NCBI GenBank assembly: GCA_012838135.1
Contig: DUPV01000012.1
Location: forward strand, 1-50,359
Source: Clostridiaceae bacterium
GTDB lineage: Bacteria; Bacillota; Clostridia; Saccharofermentanales; DTU023
Length of the DNA: 50,359 nucleotides
Direction of reading: 5' to 3'
Shown: positions 8,994 through 16,357 of the stretch, in pieces
Position numbering within the stretch: the first letter of the stretch is position 1
How the letters are laid out: every line of letters begins with the position of its first letter
Made by a program: the position numbers and the translations under genes
Notes under the pieces: generated by a model
Told to the model about the DNA's origin: nothing
Databases searched by the model: none
What the model saw: only the letters and a program-made list of their open reading frames with translations

Positions 8994-9092
8994 TTATGTT
9001 CTGTTTATATTATTTACAAGGAAGGAGGCAACTCCTTTTTCACCATGCACCTCGACTCGACAAAGCTTGATGACTTGATGTGTGCTATACAT
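8994..9092 (-). CDS. Possible small ORF, 32 codons, with strong ribosome binding site
   Basis: In the 262-bp space between the binding-protein gene and the SDR, a minus-strand ATG at 9092 is preceded by GAAGGAGGT at a spacing of about 10. It opens a 32-codon frame (starts MYSTHQVIKLCRVEVHGEKG, ends NNINRT) that stops 35 bp before the SDR start. The frame contains one hairpin (AAGGAG/CTCCTT, around 9021-9037). I recognise no family. It may be a real small protein, a leader peptide for the SDR, or the remnant of a lost gene. Confidence 0.35.
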   Translation of the reverse strand: MYSTHQVIKLCRVEVHGEKGVASFLVNNINRT

Positions 9093-9220
9093 AGACGGAG
9101 CACCTCCTTCAATAAATTAAATCTACAATATTCTCAATAAATCTGATTTAACTACTATTATATAAGAAGTATCAATTCTAACTTTAAACATTTAGAGCAA
9201 CTCATACGATTAAATTAAAA

Positions 9221-10552
9221 TTATTTCGCCACATCAGCTCTCATAATTTTGTCTACAACAACCGGAGCATATCTATCACCAAAATCTTCATTTTTGGCTA
9301 AGAACTGATAAGTTGCACCAATGTGGTCATCATTAAATTTATAATATGAGCCAATGCCCTGGAATTCAACATCTGCAATTGCATCATTAATGGCTTGCGG
9401 ATCGGCTGAGCCAGCTGCTTCAGCTGCTTCTTTAATAATGGTGAGAATATCATATGATGATGAACTGTTCATATCAGGGTCCATACCGTGTTTCTCTAAA
9501 TATTTCGCTGCAAATGATTTTGCTGGTTCGTCTTCTACTGTTGGAACGAAGTCAGCTATGGAATGCCAACCTGCAGCAGCATCGCCCGACAATTCCAAAG
9601 TTGTTGCGGCACCACTATCAGGACTGCCCAATTTTTTAATATCCAAATCAGCCGTTGCAATTTGGATTAAAGCAGTTTCATTCGGATGTGCTAAAACAAT
9701 AAGGCTGTCGCAACCTGCATTTTCAAGCTGAGATACATATGGATCAAAGTTTGCTTCACCGGTCGAATACGATAAAATTAACTCCGGATCAACTCCATGT
9801 TCATCTTTTAATCTTGCGACAACTGAATCAGCTAAACCTTGACCAAAGCTATTTGTATCATGCATTATACAAATTTTGTCCATTTCCAGTACAGTAATTG
9901 CTGCGTCTGCTATAGCAGAACCTGTACCTGCGTCACTGATTCTGTTTTGCCAAGACCATACGTTGCCTTCATGCACTTGTTTTGCAAAAGCTACGCTCGA
10001 ACCATGGTGAATGGTGGGAATCTCATACTCTAAAACATACGGCATATATGCCAAACCTTGAGTACTATAGTGACCACCACCAAAAGCACTGATATCACCA
10101 CGCGATGCAAGTCTTAAATAAGCATTCGCAGAACCTTGGTCTGTGTGTTGTGAGTCTTCAAGATGAATTTCAACCGGTTTATCCAGAATGGTTCCGTAAT
10201 CTTCCATCCACATGTCTATTGCATTCTTAGCAAATTCACCTGTCATAGCTCCCGGACCAGTCAGCGGAGCAATCCAACCGATGTGGAATGTATCTAACTC
10301 ATCATAACTGCTGTCTGAAACCTCTTTTTTCTCTTCTTTTTCTTCTTTTTTGTCTTCGGATTTTTCTTCTTTTTTGTCCTCGGCTTTTTCTTCTTTTTTG
10401 TCCTCGGCTTTTTCTTCTTTTTTCTCCTCGACTTTTTCTTCTTTTTTGTCTTCAGCTTTATCTTCGCCTTTATCTTTTGAACCGCAGCCTGCGATCGCAG
10501 CAAATAACATAATAAAGCTCAACAATAAGATTAAAGTTTTCTTAAATTTCAT
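9221..10552 (-). CDS. LivK/LivJ-type substrate-binding lipoprotein with Lys/Glu repeat linker, 443 aa
   Basis: Extracellular binding protein for the HAAT importer in this locus. The signal peptide is MKFKKTLILLLSFIMLFAAI and ends in a lipobox with lipidated Cys23 (AIAGC). A linker of about 60 residues made of KKEEKAED-like units follows. The periplasmic-binding type I fold then begins at FHIGWIAPLTGPGAM, with blocks such as GGGHYSTQGLAYMPY, IMHDTNSFGQGLADSV and GCDSLIVLAHPNE. Start: ATG at 10552, six bases after AAGGAG; the in-frame ATG at 10582 lacks a site. The binding protein is four genes away from livHMGF, unlike the compact arrangement of the second locus. The ligand is not readable from sequence. 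Confidence 0.88.
   Translation of the reverse strand: MKFKKTLILLLSFIMLFAAIAGCGSKDKGEDKAEDKKEEKVEEKKEEKAEDKKEEKAEDKKEEKSEDKKEEKEEKKEVSDSSYDELDTFHIGWIAPLTGPGAMTGEFAKNAIDMWMEDYGTILDKPVEIHLEDSQHTDQGSANAYLRLASRGDISAFGGGHYSTQGLAYMPYVLEYEIPTIHHGSSVAFAKQVHEGNVWSWQNRISDAGTGSAIADAAITVLEMDKICIMHDTNSFGQGLADSVVARLKDEHGVDPELILSYSTGEANFDPYVSQLENAGCDSLIVLAHPNETALIQIATADLDIKKLGSPDSGAATTLELSGDAAAGWHSIADFVPTVEDEPAKSFAAKYLEKHGMDPDMNSSSSYDILTIIKEAAEAAGSADPQAINDAIADVEFQGIGSYYKFNDDHIGATYQFLAKNEDFGDRYAPVVVDKIMRADVAK
10341..10460. repeat. Five 24-bp tandem repeats encoding the lipoprotein linker
   Basis: Five near-identical 24-bp units (10341, 10365, 10389, 10413, 10437) begin TCTTCTTTTTTGTC on the plus strand. They encode the 8-residue unit KKEEKAED (variants V/S) between lipid anchor and binding domain. 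Units 2 and 3 are identical, so copy number probably changes by slippage. Confidence 0.85.
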
Positions 10553-10630
10553 AATTTTCTCCTTCTGGTTTTCATTTTTCATAAGATATCGTTAGGTTTG
10601 ATACTTCCTTTTTGTTAACGAATTGCTCAT

Positions 10631-10644
10631 ACAGTTCAAACTGT
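10631..10644. promoter_or_regulatory. 14-bp perfect palindrome ACAGTTCAAACTGT before the binding-protein gene
   Basis: A perfect palindrome in the 98-bp space between the TIM-barrel gene end (10651) and the lipoprotein start (10552). It could be an operator or a small intergenic hairpin that protects or separates transcripts. I found no convincing promoter next to it. Weak evidence. Confidence 0.25.
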
Positions 10645-10650
10645 AATGTT

Positions 10651-11526
10651 TTATATTAATACATTTGATCTCTCAATTTGAACAACCTTATTTAAAGCTT
10701 GCAAATAATCATATCCTCTTTTTGCACAATCATACTCAGAGGGATAAGGAATACATTCTGTCGTTATATAACCGGTATAATTGTTGTCTAACAAAGCATT
10801 AAGATGCTCCTTAAAATTTACATTTCCACCACCGGGATAATATCGCCCGGAATCAGAAAAGTGAACATAATCAAGCTTTGATGCACAGTACGCAACACTG
10901 CCTGCTATATCGTTGTCTTCCATCAACATGCTGTATGTGTCAAGATGCACTCCGACATTGCTTCTGTCTACTTCATTTACAAAATCCATTACCTCTTTCA
11001 TCGTATTGAGCCAATTGCTCGTACTCTTCAGAATGTTCTCTACTACTATCGGAACATCCGAATCTGCACAATAATCAGAAAGTTCCCACAAAGCCTCCAA
11101 TAATCTGTTTTTGTAAAGTTCACATAATTTTTTATCATTCGGATCAGGGATATTCCATCTCATAGTCCCAACTATCAGTATAGATTGAAAGCGAGAACAA
11201 ATATCCGCATGTTCTTTCAGTCTGTCTATTGCTTTTCGTCTTATCGAAGCATCATCAGTAACAAGTGAAAGATTGTTTTCAAGAATCTCTCTGCCTGTAG
11301 CTAAAGCACAGACTTTAACATCAAACTCATTGCATGCCTCTTCAACATAATTCCAATCGAATTGTGCAGGAGAGCACAGATGAATTTCCATGGCATCATA
11401 CCCAATCTTTTTTAAAGATTCTGCTATATATTTTGCATCTCCCCTGAAAGTAATCGGAGCACTTAAACTAGTATCATCAAAAGAACAAGAGACTCCATAT
11501 TTAAATTTGTTGTTTTCATCTAACAT
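10651..11526 (-). CDS. Xylose-isomerase-like TIM-barrel protein (sugar phosphate isomerase/epimerase family), 291 aa
   Basis: AP2Ec-type TIM barrel that usually binds a divalent metal and isomerises or epimerises a keto/aldo sugar. Candidate metal and catalytic residues follow the family pattern: Glu in IVVENILKS, Asp in VGVHLDTYSM, His in YVHFSDSGRYYPGGG and Glu in YITTECIPYP. The N-terminal AMEIHLCSP block also fits. Family members include tagatose/psicose 3-epimerases, hydroxypyruvate isomerases and inosose-type dehydratases. The AGGAGG site lies unusually far (about 14 bases) before the ATG, with no closer standard start codon. Between two SDR/transport genes it is most likely a sugar 3-epimerase or isomerase for the locus substrate. 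Confidence 0.78.
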   Translation of the reverse strand: MLDENNKFKYGVSCSFDDTSLSAPITFRGDAKYIAESLKKIGYDAMEIHLCSPAQFDWNYVEEACNEFDVKVCALATGREILENNLSLVTDDASIRRKAIDRLKEHADICSRFQSILIVGTMRWNIPDPNDKKLCELYKNRLLEALWELSDYCADSDVPIVVENILKSTSNWLNTMKEVMDFVNEVDRSNVGVHLDTYSMLMEDNDIAGSVAYCASKLDYVHFSDSGRYYPGGGNVNFKEHLNALLDNNYTGYITTECIPYPSEYDCAKRGYDYLQALNKVVQIERSNVLI

Positions 11527-11588
11527 GAATATTAAAACTACCTCCTTTACAGTTGTTCTTCCTTACAGAGCGGGTTTTATGATCAGTA

Positions 11589-12362
11589 TCAGTCTTCCGG
11601 CAAGCCGTTGACACTCCATCCACCATCTACGAATAACGTCTGACCTGTTATTCCGCTGGCTTCATCAGATGCCAAAAACACCACAGCACTGGCTATTTCC
11701 TCAGGCTCCAAAAAACGCTTATTGGGCAGAACTGTCATGATTTTATCTACCTCTATAATGCCTTCGGCAATTCCTTCTTTAACCATATCAGTCATGATAT
11801 ATCCAGGTGCAACTCCATTAACACGAATATTATCTCTACCCCACTCATTGGCAAGTGCAGCAACCAAACCGTTGACAGCGGCTTTGGATATGCAATAGGG
11901 GGTTCTCTTGGTAGTAAATTTTTTAGAATTGCCTGAAGATGTGCAAACAATACACCCGCCATTATCTTGTTTTTTCATGTATCTTGCTGCTGCTCTGGAA
12001 CAGAAATAATAGGATTTGAGATTCAAGTCCATTACTTTATCAAAATTCTCTTCCGATATTTCAGTTGCATATTCACGAATATTAATGCCGGCATTGTTTA
12101 TTAAAATGTCAAGACTCTTATATTTTTCAATGACCCAGTCAATCATCCGGTCAATTTCCGACATCTCAACAAGATCAATTTCATAGAAATCGGCTTTCCC
12201 ACCGGACTCTTCGATCTCCTTAGCCGTGCTCTCCGCTGCATCTTTCAAAATATCTGCAATGATTACAAGTGCACCCTCTTGAGCAAGCCTTCGTGCCATT
12301 TCTTTGCCTAAACCCCGAGCTCCTCCCGTTACAACAGCAATTTTGTTTTTAATTCCCTTCAT
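11589..12362 (-). CDS. SDR-family oxidoreductase, gluconate 5-dehydrogenase-like, 257 aa
   Basis: Short-chain dehydrogenase with cofactor motif TGGARGLGKE, NNAGINIREYATEI, catalytic Ser in CTSSGNSKKF, and YCISKAA. The C terminus TLFVDGGWSVNG and the NIRVNGVAPGYIMTDM block are those of gluconate-5-dehydrogenase/2-deoxygluconate-3-dehydrogenase-like SDRs. It is the first gene after the promoter at 12511-12538, about 140 bases from the predicted transcription start. A GAGG site precedes the ATG by seven bases. Likely oxidises or reduces a hydroxyl of the sugar or sugar acid; exact specificity unknown. Confidence 0.86.
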   Translation of the reverse strand: MKGIKNKIAVVTGGARGLGKEMARRLAQEGALVIIADILKDAAESTAKEIEESGGKADFYEIDLVEMSEIDRMIDWVIEKYKSLDILINNAGINIREYATEISEENFDKVMDLNLKSYYFCSRAAARYMKKQDNGGCIVCTSSGNSKKFTTKRTPYCISKAAVNGLVAALANEWGRDNIRVNGVAPGYIMTDMVKEGIAEGIIEVDKIMTVLPNKRFLEPEEIASAVVFLASDEASGITGQTLFVDGGWSVNGLPED

Positions 12363-12510
12363 ATTTATACCTCAAACTCTATTGCAATATCTTATCTTCC
12401 TATTTCCGGCTAACAAAACATAAAAACTATCACATAAAAAATATTTCTAGGTCATTCTGATTGGTTCTGATAACTCTTATTTGGAAGAAAACTAACAATA
12501 ATCATTAGCA

Positions 12511-12538
12511 ATTATAACATAATATCAAAGAAAAACAA
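12511..12538 (-). promoter_or_regulatory. Predicted promoter (extended -10) for the SDR-SBP-LarA-Liv operon
   Basis: Minus strand: -35 TTGTTT (12538-12533), 16-bp spacer, -10 TATAAT (12516-12511) preceded by TGT, giving an extended TGnTATAAT box. It points into the SDR gene at 12362 with a leader of about 140 bases. Consensus match to sigma-A is good in the -10 and fair in the -35. Confidence 0.6.
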
Positions 12539-12545
12539 GATTTAT

Positions 12546-12568
12546 TTGTGAAAATAGCGCTTAACAGT
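12546..12568. promoter_or_regulatory. AGCGCT-centred imperfect palindrome upstream of the -35 box (cre/LacI-type operator candidate)
   Basis: The plus-strand stretch TGTGAAAATAGCGCTTAACA is centred on AGCGCT (12556-12561). It resembles a CcpA cre or LacI/GalR-family operator with an (A)GCGCT core, though the flanks are only partly symmetric. Its centre is about 20 bp upstream of the -35 hexamer, a position compatible with CcpA-type activation. Inference from motif and place only. Confidence 0.3.
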
Positions 12569-12757
12569 TAGTCTGCAAGCCTGACATTCAATTTTAGTCT
12601 TCGTTGAACCTTTTGATATTATTTCTTGTCAAACTTAAGATAAGCCTGGTTGTAATTAGTATTGGCTGCGGTATTTATTGTGTGCAGAACAGACAGTAAT
12701 ATTACGGATCAACACTATTTACCACTGTATTTGGGGAGTAATTTTTCAATAAATGAA

Positions 12758-12788
12758 GAGTACTCATCCAATTAAAGGATGAGTACTC
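12758..12788 (-). terminator. Strong hairpin after the FGGY kinase gene
   Basis: Perfect 12-base inverted repeat (GAGTACTCATCC / GGATGAGTACTC) with a 7-base loop, 40 bp after the stop codon of the kinase at 12828. In the minus direction it is followed by TTCATTTATTG, U-rich but not a clean U-run. It most likely ends the upstream operon or stabilises its 3' end. The rest of the 465-bp gap holds the promoter at 12511 and no gene. Confidence 0.6.
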
Positions 12789-12827
12789 AAAAAGAATATT
12801 TTTTGTTTTAAAGCAATTTAAATTATA

Positions 12828-14147
12828 TTAGAGGTAGCGTTTAACCAATGCAACATTACCTTTAATCGGTAAATCATCAACTACTTCAAATTTAAATCCC
12901 GGAATCTCCCGTTCTTTAAGCTCAACGTATTCCTGACGCGATAATCCGCCGGTCAATTGAATCACCGGTTTTAAATCTACTACTTTTTTAGCTTCGTTGA
13001 TAGTATCATTTAGAACACGGTTCATTGATTTCAGCATAGCAGCCAGCATTTCTTTTTTGGTTGCACCTAACGTTAATCCATTCCAGGCTCCTGTTTTTTG
13101 CTCCAGAGACTGGCGATCACCGGTCAGATAAGGTGCGAAAGTGACCATTCCGTCTTCTTTCCATTCATTAAGTGCTTCCGGAATATACTCGCGGTAAAAT
13201 TCTTTTTCAGACATTTCTGCACAAAACTGCTCGAAAAACCAATCTATACCAAAACCGCCGGCTGTAGTTGCATAAATTTGCCATAAACCGGGTATTGCCG
13301 CATTTCTTAAATAGTAATGTGGATTGGTAACAGGTTTGTCAGTTATAATACTAACCATATCACTTGAACCTGCCGTATTCATGATGCAGCCGGACTCTGT
13401 GTTTCCGGCACCAACTTGTGCGGCAGCCATATCGTTTGTGCCGACGGCAACCGGAATACCTGAAGGCAATCCTAATTTTTCAGCTTGTTCAGGCAAAAGA
13501 GTTCCAAACACTTGCCCCGGATTCTTTATTTCACTAAACCACTCAGGATTAAAATCAAAGGCATCCAGCAATGTTTTTGACCATGTTCCTTGTTTTGTTG
13601 TTTCATATAAGCCCAGCATGGAGGCATTGACTAAATCAACCATCCATTCACCGGTAAGCGTGTGATGAATAAATGTTGGTAAATGACCAATCCGATACGT
13701 GTCTTCTAAATACTGCGGCTGAGTCTGTTTAAACCACAATAGTGTCATAACACCGGCACCACCGGGGAAAGGATAAATGCCAGTGATATCCAGAAATTTA
13801 TCTTTACCGAATTCATTTACAATATAATCAGTTTGTGCACGACTTCGTCTATCCATATGTGTAATAATGTTAGGATAAGACAAATTCCCATCTTCTTTAA
13901 TCAGAACCGGCGATGGTGAAAATGTGTCATAACAAACAAGACTTACTTTTTCTCGTAATTCCGGATCAATTTTATTGGCAGCTTCATAAATTCCATTAAA
14001 AAGATCATCAGGTTTAATTTCATTTTTATTACCATCTAATATGATGTAGGGGTATGAAGCTTTTGACCATTGTATAGTTTCTAATTCTTCATTAACAACT
14101 GAGATTTTCGTGGAAGATGTTCCAATATCGATAGACAAAAAAAGCAT
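12828..14147 (-). CDS. FGGY-family carbohydrate kinase, 439 aa (short)
   Basis: ATP-dependent sugar/polyol kinase. It has the N-terminal loop LSIDIGTSSTKISVV, the substrate-side block PNIITHMDRRSRAQTD, the nucleotide-site block MNTAGSSDMVS, and a short FGGY signature LTGGLSRQEYVELKEREIPG. The protein ends soon after (GNVALVKRYL), about 40-60 residues shorter than usual xylulokinases. The C-terminal helix of the second domain is therefore reduced, although no frameshift is visible. AGGAGG seven to nine bases before the ATG supports the start. It follows the DapA-like aldolase and ends the first transcript of locus A. It differs strongly from the kinase at 695-2122, so the two probably act on different intermediates. 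Confidence 0.83.
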   Translation of the reverse strand: MLFLSIDIGTSSTKISVVNEELETIQWSKASYPYIILDGNKNEIKPDDLFNGIYEAANKIDPELREKVSLVCYDTFSPSPVLIKEDGNLSYPNIITHMDRRSRAQTDYIVNEFGKDKFLDITGIYPFPGGAGVMTLLWFKQTQPQYLEDTYRIGHLPTFIHHTLTGEWMVDLVNASMLGLYETTKQGTWSKTLLDAFDFNPEWFSEIKNPGQVFGTLLPEQAEKLGLPSGIPVAVGTNDMAAAQVGAGNTESGCIMNTAGSSDMVSIITDKPVTNPHYYLRNAAIPGLWQIYATTAGGFGIDWFFEQFCAEMSEKEFYREYIPEALNEWKEDGMVTFAPYLTGDRQSLEQKTGAWNGLTLGATKKEMLAAMLKSMNRVLNDTINEAKKVVDLKPVIQLTGGLSRQEYVELKEREIPGFKFEVVDDLPIKGNVALVKRYL

Positions 14148-14213
14148 TATATACTCTCCTCCTATATAATTTATAATGGGTTTTACTACTCTCCAGCTAA
14201 AATCATTTTGTAA

Positions 14214-15110
14214 TTATAGCTTTCCTGAATTTATCAGTTCCTGTTTTATTTTTTCCACTTCTTCCTTAGGTAATGACTGCACCGGTAACCGTGTATACCC
14301 GGCCTCATATCCTAAAAGATTCATTGTTGCTTTCAAGCTGGCTATTCCTGATTTTCCACCCGTGACTTTAATCAGCTTTTGTAATTTAATATAATTATCA
14401 ATACTTTCACTTATTTTTCCTGAGAAAAAGAGATTAGTCAGATCAGCACACTCTTGCGGGAAGTAGTTAGCAGCCGATACGACACCACCCGGTCCTCCAA
14501 AAAGCAAATCAGTCATCAATGTTCCCAAAGACCCGGCTAAGATATCAAAATTTTCTTTATCTCTGGCTGCAATCATATAATTTACCAATTGGTCTTTCGA
14601 TGTATCCTTAACACCAACAATGTTTGGATGTTTTGCTAATTCTGTTAATGTACTCGGTGGAACAATCACGTTATTATTATACGTCGGTGCCACATATAAT
14701 AATACAGGAATAGGGCTGAAATCAGCTATACGAATGTAATAATCATATAGTGCAGATCCCGTCATTGAACCCGCAAAATAATGAGGAGTAACTACTGATA
14801 TAAAATCAATATCATCAGCAAAATTTGAGATACGGTCTATAAAATTAATTGTATTTACTAAAGACTCACGCCCGACACCAACGATTAATGTTCTGTCTTG
14901 CTTCAAGTTAACAGCTTCTTTAGTTACAGCATAGGCTTCATCATCAGCCAAGGATACAAATTCACCGTTTGTACCTAAGACCATAAATCCGGCAATATCC
15001 GTCTCAAGCCACTTTGAAAAATTAATCTCCATTCCTGAAATATTCAAATTACCATCTTCATCGAAAGGTGTAACTGAGGGAATAATAATACCTCTTAATT
15101 TATTATTCAT
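14214..15110 (-). CDS. DapA/N-acetylneuraminate-lyase superfamily aldolase, 298 aa
   Basis: Class I TIM-barrel aldolase that forms a Schiff base between lysine and pyruvate (or another 2-oxoacid). The Schiff-base lysine is Lys168 in NIVGVKDTSKDQ. The phosphate/carboxylate-binding motif reads GTNGEF (usual GTTGE) and the tyrosine region is LLYVAPTYNNN in place of the common YN-P-xRT. In sugar-acid loci such enzymes cleave 2-keto-3-deoxy sugar acids to pyruvate plus an aldehyde, or dehydrate 5-keto-4-deoxyglucarate. A biosynthetic dihydrodipicolinate synthase is unlikely here given the neighbours and the changed motif. It lies 36 bp after the dehydrogenase gene. Confidence 0.82.
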   Translation of the reverse strand: MNNKLRGIIIPSVTPFDEDGNLNISGMEINFSKWLETDIAGFMVLGTNGEFVSLADDEAYAVTKEAVNLKQDRTLIVGVGRESLVNTINFIDRISNFADDIDFISVVTPHYFAGSMTGSALYDYYIRIADFSPIPVLLYVAPTYNNNVIVPPSTLTELAKHPNIVGVKDTSKDQLVNYMIAARDKENFDILAGSLGTLMTDLLFGGPGGVVSAANYFPQECADLTNLFFSGKISESIDNYIKLQKLIKVTGGKSGIASLKATMNLLGYEAGYTRLPVQSLPKEEVEKIKQELINSGKL

Positions 15111-15146
15111 GTTAAAACTCTCCCTGCGTATTTATCAAATAGAGAT

Positions 15147-16145
15147 TTATTTAGCTTTTTCCAACTCTTTTGCATTGACACAATTATAAGGAACTACTCC
15201 CTTGATAAAAGCATCTACAACTGTCAGCCCCACTTTTTGATGTTGCTCAAAACCGGACTCAATCGAATAGTAGGCAGTATGGGGTGTAACCACAACATTA
15301 TCGAATTCCCAAAGCTTGAACTCAGTATCATTTACCGGCTCTTCATCCAATACGTCCAGCCCGGCAGCTTTGATTTTTCCACTCTTTAGACCGTCATACA
15401 GCGCGTCAGTGCTGATAAGTCCGCCTCTGGAAGTGTTTATTATCATAACGCCGTCTTTCATTTTTGCTATACTGTCCTCATCAATCATATGGTAAGTGTC
15501 ATCCGTTAGCGGTACATGTATAGAAATTATGTCTGAGTTTGCATAAATCTCATCCAACTCTACTTGCTTTACACCATTTTCTGCAAAGACTTCAGCGGGC
15601 AAGAAGGGATCGTATGCGGATATCTTTAGATCAAAAGCCTTCGCAAGTTTTGCAGTAGATTGAGCCAGACGACCGAACCCGATAAAACCAAGAGACAAAA
15701 CTTCAAGCCTGTGGACAGGGTAACCGTATATGTCATTCCATTCGCCAGCCGTCCGCAGGTGACGATCGTGCAGGGTTACCTTGCGACAAACATCCAAAAT
15801 TAAAGCTATAGTATGGGTTGCAACATCAATACGACAATAATCCGGTAAATTACATACCATTATTCCTTGTTTTGTTGCTTGATCGACATTAATATGATCA
15901 TATCCAACACCATAACGAATCATGAGTTTACAGTTAGGCAATCTACTTATTAATTCCGGTGTCAGTTGATAATAAATTGTTCCAATCGCATCAGCATCTC
16001 CTGCTATCTCAACAACTTCATCATCTGATTTACACTCAGCGATCACACATTCAATACCGGCATCTTCCAGGACTTTTGCTTCAACAGTATAATCAGCATC
16101 CGGAACAGAGTGTCGATCTAGTAAAACATATTTAAATTTTGCCAT
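15147..16145 (-). CDS. D-isomer-specific 2-hydroxyacid dehydrogenase (CtBP/SerA-like), 332 aa
   Basis: NAD(P)-dependent dehydrogenase of the D-2-hydroxyacid family. The Rossmann motif is LGFIGFGRLAQSTAK, with Ala at the third glycine. Catalytic Arg is in INTSRGGLIST, Glu in LDVLDEEPV and His in VVTPHTAYYS. The N-terminal half (EVVEIAGDADAIGTIYYQLTPELI) resembles the C-terminal-binding-protein/phosphoglycerate-dehydrogenase branch. It would interconvert a 2-ketoacid and a D-2-hydroxyacid, for example glyoxylate/glycolate, hydroxypyruvate/glycerate or an aldonate. GAGGAGG precedes the ATG by four to five bases. The 212-bp space before it carries a structured inverted repeat. Confidence 0.85.
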   Translation of the reverse strand: MAKFKYVLLDRHSVPDADYTVEAKVLEDAGIECVIAECKSDDEVVEIAGDADAIGTIYYQLTPELISRLPNCKLMIRYGVGYDHINVDQATKQGIMVCNLPDYCRIDVATHTIALILDVCRKVTLHDRHLRTAGEWNDIYGYPVHRLEVLSLGFIGFGRLAQSTAKLAKAFDLKISAYDPFLPAEVFAENGVKQVELDEIYANSDIISIHVPLTDDTYHMIDEDSIAKMKDGVMIINTSRGGLISTDALYDGLKSGKIKAAGLDVLDEEPVNDTEFKLWEFDNVVVTPHTAYYSIESGFEQHQKVGLTVVDAFIKGVVPYNCVNAKELEKAK

Positions 16146-16209
16146 AATTCCTCCTCTATTATTAATATTTCAGTTAATTTATGACCAATTCAGTCAAATT
16201 GATAATTAA

Positions 16210-16278
16210 AGAGATCTGAAAAGCCTCTGGGTACAATATTTTAAATTATATAACCGAGAAAGGGCAATGCAGATCTCT
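16210..16278 (-). ncRNA. Intercistronic 69-nt hairpin element
   Basis: Perfect 9-base arms AGAGATCTG and CAGATCTCT enclose 51 bases between the transaldolase-like gene and the dehydrogenase gene. Inner complementarity (GC, CUC and GG with CC, GAG and GC in the minus transcript) extends the stem. The 3' arm is followed by TTAATTATC, not a U-run. It may be a processing or stability hairpin, an attenuator, or a structured regulatory RNA. I recognise no known riboswitch class. Confidence 0.4.
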
Positions 16279-16357
16279 GTATAAAAAAGTATTTATGAAT
16301 AACTTAGCATTTGATCTAACATGCTCACATCATCAATTAATGCGAAAAATCAACCAG

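Noticed and set aside
10294-10503. Lys-rich 69-aa minus-strand frame and the matching Leu/Phe-rich plus-strand frames
   Set aside because: They are out-of-frame readings of the 24-bp linker repeats inside the binding-protein gene; no ribosome binding site.
14214-15110. Biosynthetic dihydrodipicolinate synthase (dapA)
   Set aside because: Located in a catabolic operon, with an altered tyrosine/arginine region (YVAPTYNNN) and no lysine-pathway neighbours.
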